Below are positions 6,986 through 11,567 of a stretch of 11,567 nucleotides of DNA, piece by piece. The notes beneath the pieces are model-generated. The model made no database searches, was not told the DNA's origin, and saw nothing but the letters and a program-made list of their open reading frames with translations. Origin of the DNA: Candidatus Neomicrothrix sp. UBA2110 (GTDB taxonomy: Bacteria; Actinomycetota; Acidimicrobiia; Acidimicrobiales; Poriferisodalaceae); contig DCYM01000041.1 of the NCBI GenBank assembly GCA_002331465.1, positions 1 to 11,567 of the forward strand, written 5' to 3'. Every line of letters starts with the position of its first letter. Positions within the stretch are counted from its first letter, which is position 1. A program made the translations under genes and the position numbers.

Positions 6986-7393
6986 CTATTTGACGATGTG
7001 AGACAGACCTTTAGCTTGTTCAATCCAATCATTCAGTTGGTCTTGTGACGGCATGCGTTTAACAAGTGGTTTGTGATGGCTGTTGTTGGCGTTAACTAGG
7101 GTCTTGTGTAGTTGCACAGACCGACTTCGACGAAGTTTGCGAATCGACTCAACGCCAACTGCTTCCAGGAGTTCTGAGTACTGAGTGGAAATCCCATTGA
7201 CACGCATCATGTCTGCCTTGTGAATCCACTCAAGGACCCTGTTCTCAGCGACGCCCACAGTCTCAGATATCACCTTTCGTCCGCGTTTGGTGGCCCCAGC
7301 CTCTAACAGGCTTCGGCAGGAACGAAGATCTGCTGCCTTCAGACGTGCTTGATGGCGAACGCCAATGTCCTCGATCGCCTCGATCGATGGCAT
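6986..7393 (-). CDS. DUF4332 helix-hairpin-helix protein
   Basis: A 135-residue soluble protein of the DUF4332 type, recognised from its opening (IEAIEDIGVRHQARLKAADL), the LLEAGATKRGRKVISETVGV segment, and a second similar unit (ADMMRVNGISTQYSELLEAVGVESIRKLRR). These are tandem helix-hairpin-helix-like repeats, as in DNA-binding HhH domains, but the biochemical role of the family is not established. The C-terminus ends with MPSQDQLNDWIEQAKGL, also typical. ATG 7393 is supported by AGAGG (7399-7403) five bases upstream. It lies 68 bases downstream of the MATE gene on the same strand and may share its transcript. No convincing terminator or promoter is seen between them. Function by homology: possibly nucleic-acid binding, unproven. 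Confidence 0.88.
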   Translation of the reverse strand: MPSIEAIEDIGVRHQARLKAADLRSCRSLLEAGATKRGRKVISETVGVAENRVLEWIHKADMMRVNGISTQYSELLEAVGVESIRKLRRSRSVQLHKTLVNANNSHHKPLVKRMPSQDQLNDWIEQAKGLSHIVK

Positions 7394-7461
7394 AGGTACC
7401 TCTGTCTCCGATTGCGTTACAAGTTTGTAGCACTAGATGGGGTCTAACGGTCGGTGGATCA

Positions 7462-8772
7462 CTAATTGGCACCCACTCGAATCCACCCCTCGTGTTTGAA
7501 TCTGGCCCAAACTGCCCCACCTCTAAAGACCATCAGGGCAACCAAACATGCCCAAAGCCACCCCATTCCAAGATTTGCTGTGCTCAGTGCGATGCCTGCG
7601 TATGCAGCGAAAGAGCCGATCATTGCCCAAGCCAAGAATCGCAGGTCACCCGCACCTATCAAAATTCCGTCTATGCCGAACACCAGCGCGTTCAAAGGTT
7701 GAGCTAGCGCGGCGAAAACAAATAGAAACCCAGTTAGTTCTGCCACCGCCACGTCATTGGTAAATAGCTGGGCAATGGGGGATCGGGCAATTAAAAGCGT
7801 CGCGCCGCCGATGCAACCGACTTGGATGCTTAAGCCGATCATTCGACGGCTCACTGCTTTCGCTGTTATAACTTCACCAGCTCCGAGAAATTTGGCGATT
7901 AAGGCCTGACCCGCGATTGCGACTGAATCCAAACCCAACGCAAGCAGGCTCCAAACTTCGATGCCGATCTGATGGGCAGCTAATTCGGTCGTGCCTTTGC
8001 GTGCGGCAAGAGCGGCTGCCAAAAGAAAAGAGGCCCGAAGCGCACTGGTGCGGACGAACAAATGGAAGCCCACGCTGGCGTAGCGCACGAGACGTGGAAA
8101 GTTGGGCCATATAGACACCTGGAGTCTCAACGACGCTTTTGAAATAACTCTCAGATAGGCGAAAGCGCATAGCCATTGAGCAACCACGGTCGACCAAGCT
8201 GATCCCACGATGCCCAAATCAAAGACAAAAACTAGAATGAGCTCCAACCCCAGGTTGATTACCGCCCCCGTAAGAGCCACCACCAACGGGGTACGCGTGT
8301 TCTGCAATCCTCGAAGGTAGCCGGTGCCTCCCATCACGATGAGTTGTCCAATTAAACCAACCAAGCTAATTCTCAGGTAGGTCAATGCTTGCTTACGGAC
8401 CAGAGAGCTCGGTTCGAAGAGGTCCACCAAAGTTCCGGAGAACAGAGCGAGAGCGGCCGTCACCACGGCGCCCAAAAAAATGGCCAGCCAAACTGCTTGC
8501 ACGCCTTGGGCGGCGGCGTCTTGTTGTTGACCCGACCCGAGAAGCCGACCGACTATTCCGGTAGTGCCGTAAGCCAAAAAGATCAACATCGAATAGACGG
8601 TCAATAAAATTGCAGCGGCGACCGCGAGACCGGCTAGGGCTTCGGTACTGATGTGACCGACGATCGCTGTGTCTGTCAGGACATAAAGCGGTTCAGCGAT
8701 CAACGCAACGAATGCAGGTACTGCAAGAATCAGGATCTCGCGGTCATGTGAGGTTCGGCGAAACAATCTCAA
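7462..8772 (-). CDS. MATE-family efflux transporter, DinF-like
   Basis: An inner-membrane exporter of the multidrug and toxin extrusion family, usually an Na+ or H+ antiporter. It has 436 residues, normal for the family, with hydrophobic segments spread along the whole length, consistent with 12 helices. DinF-like signatures are the N-terminal ILAVPAFVALIAEPLYVLTD followed by TAIVGHISTEALAGLAVA, LRGLQNTRTPLVVALTGAVI, and in the second half LAAHQIGIEVWSLLALGLDS followed by VAIAGQALIAKFLG. The substrate cannot be told from sequence. The start is TTG 8772, directly after the TGA stop of the upstream dehydrogenase gene, with AAGGA (8777-8781) before it; a second TTG at 8766 is a possible start with better spacing. 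The zero-base junction implies translational coupling with the dehydrogenase gene. Confidence 0.95.
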   Translation of the reverse strand: MRLFRRTSHDREILILAVPAFVALIAEPLYVLTDTAIVGHISTEALAGLAVAAAILLTVYSMLIFLAYGTTGIVGRLLGSGQQQDAAAQGVQAVWLAIFLGAVVTAALALFSGTLVDLFEPSSLVRKQALTYLRISLVGLIGQLIVMGGTGYLRGLQNTRTPLVVALTGAVINLGLELILVFVFDLGIVGSAWSTVVAQWLCAFAYLRVISKASLRLQVSIWPNFPRLVRYASVGFHLFVRTSALRASFLLAAALAARKGTTELAAHQIGIEVWSLLALGLDSVAIAGQALIAKFLGAGEVITAKAVSRRMIGLSIQVGCIGGATLLIARSPIAQLFTNDVAVAELTGFLFVFAALAQPLNALVFGIDGILIGAGDLRFLAWAMIGSFAAYAGIALSTANLGMGWLWACLVALMVFRGGAVWARFKHEGWIRVGAN

Positions 8773-10038
8773 TCAGTCCTTGGTGCTTATACGCCAAACG
8801 CCACTGGCAAGGTCAACGACATACAAACCTTGAGCAGGGCCGGTGACAAACGCCACCGGATGAGTTGAGTGCAAAGGGAGCGCTAGTACTGACGGCTGCT
8901 CACCTAAACGCAGAGACATCAATTGAGCCCCGCACATATCGGTGAACAGATAGCGATCCTCGAGAATTGGATGAGGTCCGTCATGGACCACAAAACCACC
9001 AATGATCGCGCATCGACCACGCCCATGGGCGTACTCAAAATCTGGGCTCCGTAGAAATGATTCAATTTGACCCATAAATGGCCGAGAGCCCTCCACAAGG
9101 TTCCAACCTAAGTTGGCGCCCGCCTCGGCCGGCGTCAAAACTGTTACCTCCTCAACACACTGCTGACCCAAATCTGTTAGCCACAAGTCACCGGTGGCCG
9201 TATCGAAAGAGAAACGAAAAGGGTTTCGAACTCCGCTGACCCAGATGCGGGGGTCGGAACCGGGCCCAAGATCTGGATTTCCTGGAGCTGGTTTGTGAGG
9301 GGGCCAAAGGTCAGGGTTCACATCGAGCCGCAGCACAGACCCCAAGGGTGTGGACAGGTCTTGGCCGTGTCCGTGTGGGTCACCGAGGCCGCCTCCGTCA
9401 CCGAAGGAGACAAAAAGGTATCCCTCGGGGTCAAATAAGAGATCACCGCCGTTGTGCATCGCAGACGGTTGATCGACGATGATGATCTCGATCCCGTTAC
9501 CGGGGTTGGAGATGCCTGAGGCCAATGAATGAGCCGTAACGACGCTGGAACCGCTCAAATCGGTCCGATTGAGGTACAGCCACTTTTTGTCGGGAGAAAC
9601 CGCCAACCCTAATAGTCCCTGGTCCATATCAGTGCTGGTGTTTGCTGCGAGGTCGATGACTGGTTCAGCCAAAACCTTTCCCGACTCGAAGGAATAAACC
9701 CGTCCCTTCCTCTCGGCAACAAACCCGCTGTTGTCGCTGAGAAATACGAGTGAAATAGCCCCCGGTAAATCAAGAAAGAGAGATAGCTCTAGATCGACGG
9801 AATCAACCTGCGTCGGCTCCAGGAGAGGAAGTCCATTGGGGCAACTTTCGTTCGACAGATCAAACTCTCTAGTTTCTTCAAAAGGAACCGAAGTTTTAGT
9901 TGGTACCTGCCATCGAATTTCATCTCGACGACCAGACCCGTAGCTGGAGTTCTCATCAGGAACCCGTAACAGAGCAATGGTCGAGACTGCCGCCACAGCT
10001 AAAACGATGACGCGCGTGGTCCTCGAAAGCCGTGCCAT
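8773..10038 (-). CDS. Secreted or membrane-anchored PQQ-dependent sugar dehydrogenase-like protein
   Basis: A beta-propeller protein of the soluble glucose dehydrogenase/YliI (GSDH) family, in which members oxidise sugars with PQQ outside the cytoplasm. It has 421 residues. An N-terminal hydrophobic stretch (about 10-25, VIVLAVAAVSTIALL) after two arginines is a signal anchor or signal peptide; no lipobox is seen. Motifs in order are DQGLLGLAVSPD (139-150), HNGGDLLFDPEGYLFVSFGDGG (H195 onward; H195 aligns with the catalytic His of sGDH), GVRNPFRFSFDTATGDLWLTD (R271, N272 as in PQQ-site sequences), GANLGWNLVEG and a C-terminal GGFVVHDGP segment. Four cysteines (66, 294, 343, 369) are consistent with disulfides in an exported protein. 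ATG 10038 has no clear Shine-Dalgarno. The true substrate, and whether PQQ is bound, are inferred from family only; many such proteins are uncharacterised. It is directly followed by the MATE gene. Confidence 0.9.
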   Translation of the reverse strand: MARLSRTTRVIVLAVAAVSTIALLRVPDENSSYGSGRRDEIRWQVPTKTSVPFEETREFDLSNESCPNGLPLLEPTQVDSVDLELSLFLDLPGAISLVFLSDNSGFVAERKGRVYSFESGKVLAEPVIDLAANTSTDMDQGLLGLAVSPDKKWLYLNRTDLSGSSVVTAHSLASGISNPGNGIEIIIVDQPSAMHNGGDLLFDPEGYLFVSFGDGGGLGDPHGHGQDLSTPLGSVLRLDVNPDLWPPHKPAPGNPDLGPGSDPRIWVSGVRNPFRFSFDTATGDLWLTDLGQQCVEEVTVLTPAEAGANLGWNLVEGSRPFMGQIESFLRSPDFEYAHGRGRCAIIGGFVVHDGPHPILEDRYLFTDMCGAQLMSLRLGEQPSVLALPLHSTHPVAFVTGPAQGLYVVDLASGVWRISTKD

Positions 10039-10047
10039 TAAGCGTTG

Positions 10048-10053
10048 AATCTA
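10048..10053 (-). promoter_or_regulatory. Possible -10 element for the dehydrogenase-MATE transcript
   Basis: On the minus strand TAGATT (four of six to TATAAT) ends nine bases before ATG 10038, so a start would leave an untranslated leader of only about three bases. This fits the lack of a Shine-Dalgarno. No good -35 is found at 16-18 bp, so the call is weak. Confidence 0.28.
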
Positions 10054-10095
10054 CCGTTGCGCGCCCTACAGAAACGCGAGATCTGGCTTCTCAGG

Positions 10096-10124
10096 TTGCG
10101 AGGAGCACGGCTCGCCGCCAAAAT
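10096..10124 (+). promoter_or_regulatory. Putative promoter of the ilvB leader
   Basis: TTGCGA (10096-10101) and CAAAAT (10119-10124) each match four of six consensus bases, with an ideal 17-bp spacer. Seven bases after the -10 lies A10131, the first base of the leader-peptide ATG. Transcription starting there would give a leaderless mRNA, which is common in actinobacteria and explains why the leader ORF has no ribosome site. This is inference from spacing; no start site has been mapped. Confidence 0.5.
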
Positions 10125-10130
10125 GGCTGC

Positions 10131-10187
10131 ATGCGATCACAGACAGACCGCTCCTGCGTCATTCTCTTCCTCGTAGTACCCGTGTAA
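10131..10187 (+). CDS. Branched-chain leader peptide of the ilv operon
   Basis: An 18-residue peptide, MRSQTDRSCVILFLVVPV, stops at TAA 10185-10187. Of its last nine residues, six are Val, Ile or Leu (codons GTC ATT CTC TTC CTC GTA GTA CCC GTG), exactly the amino acids whose synthesis ilvB begins. In known ilv, leu and ilvBNC attenuators such leaders make the ribosome stall when charged Val, Ile or Leu tRNAs are scarce, and this decides whether a downstream terminator folds. The stop codon lies within the 5' arm of the hairpin at 10182-10212, and a terminator follows at 10215. ATG 10131 is the only nearby start in this frame; it has no Shine-Dalgarno but sits at the predicted transcription start. 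The identification rests on composition, position upstream of ilvB and the linked hairpins. Confidence 0.8.
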   Translation: MRSQTDRSCVILFLVVPV

Positions 10188-10212
10188 GCGGGTTGTTTAA
10201 TTCCGCTTACAC
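10182..10212 (+). promoter_or_regulatory. Leader hairpin of the ilvB attenuator
   Basis: GTGTAAGCGG (10182-10191) and CCGCTTACAC (10203-10212) are perfect complements, a 10-bp stem with an 11-base loop. The 5' arm contains the last Val codon and stop of the leader peptide, so a ribosome finishing the leader would cover it while one stalled earlier would leave it free. It is the natural 1:2 (pause or anti-) hairpin. Two bases separate it from the terminator stem. GCGGG (10188-10192) could instead pair with CCCGC (10219-10223) in the terminator's 5' arm and loop. Confidence 0.75.
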
Positions 10213-10214
10213 AT

Positions 10215-10235
10215 GGTCCCCGCAGGGGGCCTTTT
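10215..10235 (+). terminator. Attenuator terminator upstream of ilvB
   Basis: GGTCCCC (10215-10221) and GGGGGCC (10225-10231) form a GC-rich 7-bp stem with one T-G pair and a three-base GCA loop, followed at once by TTTT and a pyrimidine-rich stretch. This is a small intrinsic-type terminator placed 62 bases before the ilvB ATG, where it would stop transcription before the gene. It is too far from, and in the wrong orientation for, any other gene end, so an attenuator role is the best explanation. The T-run is short, so efficiency may be partial. Confidence 0.7.
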
Positions 10236-10296
10236 CCGTTTCTAGGCTTCGCTAAAAACCCAACTCACACAAACTTCACAAAATAGGAGAAGACCG

Positions 10297-11567
10297 ATGG
10301 AACTCACCGGCGCTCAAGCCCTCATCAAGAGTCTTGAGATGTGCGATGTTGAGGTGATGTTCGGTCTTCCCGGAGGAGCGATCCTCCCTGTGTATGACCC
10401 AATCCTCGACTCAAAGATTCGTCATGTACTTGTTCGTCATGAACAAGGGGCAGGCCATATGGCGCAGGGATATGCGCAAGTGACGGGCAAACCGGGAGTC
10501 GCAATCGTGACTAGCGGACCAGCAGCCACCAACATCGTCACTCCGCTCTGTGACGCATACATGGATTCAATTCCGATGGTCGCAATCACCGGACAAGTTG
10601 CTCTTGGCTCGATTGGTTCTGACGCTTTTCAAGAATGTGACACCACCGGAATCACGATGGCCGTCACAAAACATAATTACCTCGTAACCGACCCCTCAGA
10701 CATCCCGAGAATCGTAAAAGAAGCTTTCCACATTGCCACGACCGGACGTCCAGGGCCTGTTCTCATAGACGTCCCCAAAGACGTCAGTAATCAGATGATG
10801 GAGTGGTACTGGCCTGACGAGGTCAATCTTCCCGGGTATTCACCCAACACAGAGGTTGACCCAGAAAAAATTTCTGAAGCAATAAAACTTATCTGTGCGG
10901 CTGAGCGACCAGTCATCTACGCAGGAGGCGGCTTACTCAAAGCGCGCGCCAGCGAAGTGCTGAAACGGTTCGTTGAACTAACAGGTATCCATGTTGTGAC
11001 CACGCTGATGGCGCGAGGGGTATTCCCAGATCGGGACCCTCTTTGTCTTGGAATGCCAGGCATGCATGGGAACTATGCATCGGTGATGGCGTTCCAGCGG
11101 TCGGATCTGCTTATTAACCTTGGCGCTCGCTTTGATGACCGAGTCACCGGAAACACAGAGTATTTCGCGCCAGATGCCAAGATCATTCACGTTGATATCG
11201 ACGCTGCTGAACATGGCAAGGTACGAAGACCTGACGTCGCCATCCAGGGTGACGCCAAAGTGGCTGTAGAGGCTCTAAACGCTGAGTTCGAAGCGTCAGC
11301 TTTACCTAGCCCCGATCGATCGGCCTGGAAATCGACGATTAGCGGCTGGGAGGAGCAGTACCCGCTGACATATGACCAAGCTGACAGTGGGTTCCCGCTA
11401 AAACCACAGTTCGTTCTGGAGCAATTACGTGACAACACTCCTGACGACACAATCGTCGTCGCTGGCGTGGGTCAACATCAAATGTGGGCGAGTCAATACT
11501 GGAAATTTGACTATCCATATACGTGGGTGAACTCAGGTGGGTTAGGAACCATGGGGTTCGCTGTCCC
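10297..11567 (+). CDS. ilvB: Acetolactate synthase, large (catalytic) subunit, 5' part
   Basis: A ThDP-dependent enzyme that condenses two pyruvates to acetolactate, or pyruvate with 2-oxobutyrate, the first common step to Val, Leu and Ile. About 424 codons of an expected ~590-610 are present before the window ends, and the frame is open. ATG 10297 is fixed by AGGAGA (10285-10290) at six bases. Seen motifs are MFGLPGGAILPVYDP, then VRHEQGAGHMAQGYA with the ThDP-activating Glu (E49), VAIVTSGPAATNIVTPLCDA, TTGRPGPVLIDVPKDV, the FAD-domain VIYAGGG and LLINLGARFDDRVTG, and the start of the ThDP domain (VAGVGQHQMWASQYW, then SGGLGTMGFAV). The protein starts directly at the catalytic domain, with no long N-terminal extension. 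Expression is probably controlled by the leader-peptide attenuator just upstream; ilvN and ilvC may follow outside the window. Confidence 0.97.
   Translation, partial: MELTGAQALIKSLEMCDVEVMFGLPGGAILPVYDPILDSKIRHVLVRHEQGAGHMAQGYAQVTGKPGVAIVTSGPAATNIVTPLCDAYMDSIPMVAITGQVALGSIGSDAFQECDTTGITMAVTKHNYLVTDPSDIPRIVKEAFHIATTGRPGPVLIDVPKDVSNQMMEWYWPDEVNLPGYSPNTEVDPEKISEAIKLICAAERPVIYAGGGLLKARASEVLKRFVELTGIHVVTTLMARGVFPDRDPLCLGMPGMHGNYASVMAFQRSDLLINLGARFDDRVTGNTEYFAPDAKIIHVDIDAAEHGKVRRPDVAIQGDAKVAVEALNAEFEASALPSPDRSAWKSTISGWEEQYPLTYDQADSGFPLKPQFVLEQLRDNTPDDTIVVAGVGQHQMWASQYWKFDYPYTWVNSGGLGTMGFAV

Noticed and set aside
7394..7461. A promoter or terminator between the MATE and DUF4332 genes
   Set aside because: Only a 4-bp inverted repeat and no acceptable -35/-10 pair were found; shared transcription remains possible.
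7263..7520. 85-codon minus-strand ORF overlapping the ends of the MATE and DUF4332 genes
   Set aside because: It overlaps two well-supported genes on the same strand in another frame, with no ribosome site or family features.
10123..10176. Alternative leader ORF from ATG 10123
   Set aside because: It reads a different frame without a run of branched-chain codons and its start precedes the predicted transcription start.
10039..10296. A T-box riboswitch upstream of ilvB, suggested by TGGTCCCCGC near the terminator
   Set aside because: The match to the T-box core is poor and shifted, there is little room for a stem I before the divergent gene, and the Val/Ile/Leu leader peptide explains the region better.

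Overview
The window looks like a stretch of chromosome from a free-living actinobacterium of moderate GC content (mid-fifties by eye, not counted). An Acidimicrobiia-like lineage is my best guess. It rests on a PASTA-domain kinase-like protein, a DUF4332 protein, GatCAB, frequent GTG/TTG starts and apparently leaderless transcription. No mobile element, CRISPR array, rRNA or tRNA is visible.

Layout. (a) 1-827: 3' part of the NAD-dependent DNA ligase gene ligA (Zn finger, HhH, BRCT). It converges on (b) 838-1302 (-), a small unrecognised single-pass membrane protein. This is divergent from (c) 1355-3241 (+), a kinase-like domain, a TM helix and four PASTA repeats; the DFG motif is lost, so it is probably a pseudokinase. 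(d) 3242-3569 is a poorly resolved gap with a 12-bp palindrome, a possible promoter and competing small ORFs. (e) 3570-6970 (+) is a tight run of 2[4Fe-4S] ferredoxin, gatC, gatA and gatB. The gat genes overlap at their stop/start codons and make the tRNA-dependent amidotransferase that forms Gln-tRNA(Gln) and/or Asn-tRNA(Asn). (f) 6986-10038 (-) carries, in transcription order, a secreted PQQ-type sugar dehydrogenase, a DinF-like MATE transporter placed directly after it with no gap, and a DUF4332 helix-hairpin-helix protein that converges on gatB. (g) 10039-11567 (+) holds a regulatory leader and the first ~424 codons of ilvB (acetolactate synthase large subunit), which runs off the window.

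The most interesting signal is in front of ilvB. An unlisted 18-codon ORF (10131-10187) encodes MRSQTDRSCVILFLVVPV, with Val-Ile-Leu-Phe-Leu-Val-Val-Pro-Val at its end. Its stop codon lies inside the 5' arm of a perfect 10-bp hairpin, and a terminator-like hairpin with a T-run follows immediately. This is the architecture of ribosome-mediated attenuation of a branched-chain amino acid operon. A promoter-like pair with a 17-bp spacer is placed so that transcription would start at the leader ATG, making the leader mRNA leaderless. The second notable item is the PASTA pseudokinase, whose start is ambiguous and overlaps a short ORF in another frame.
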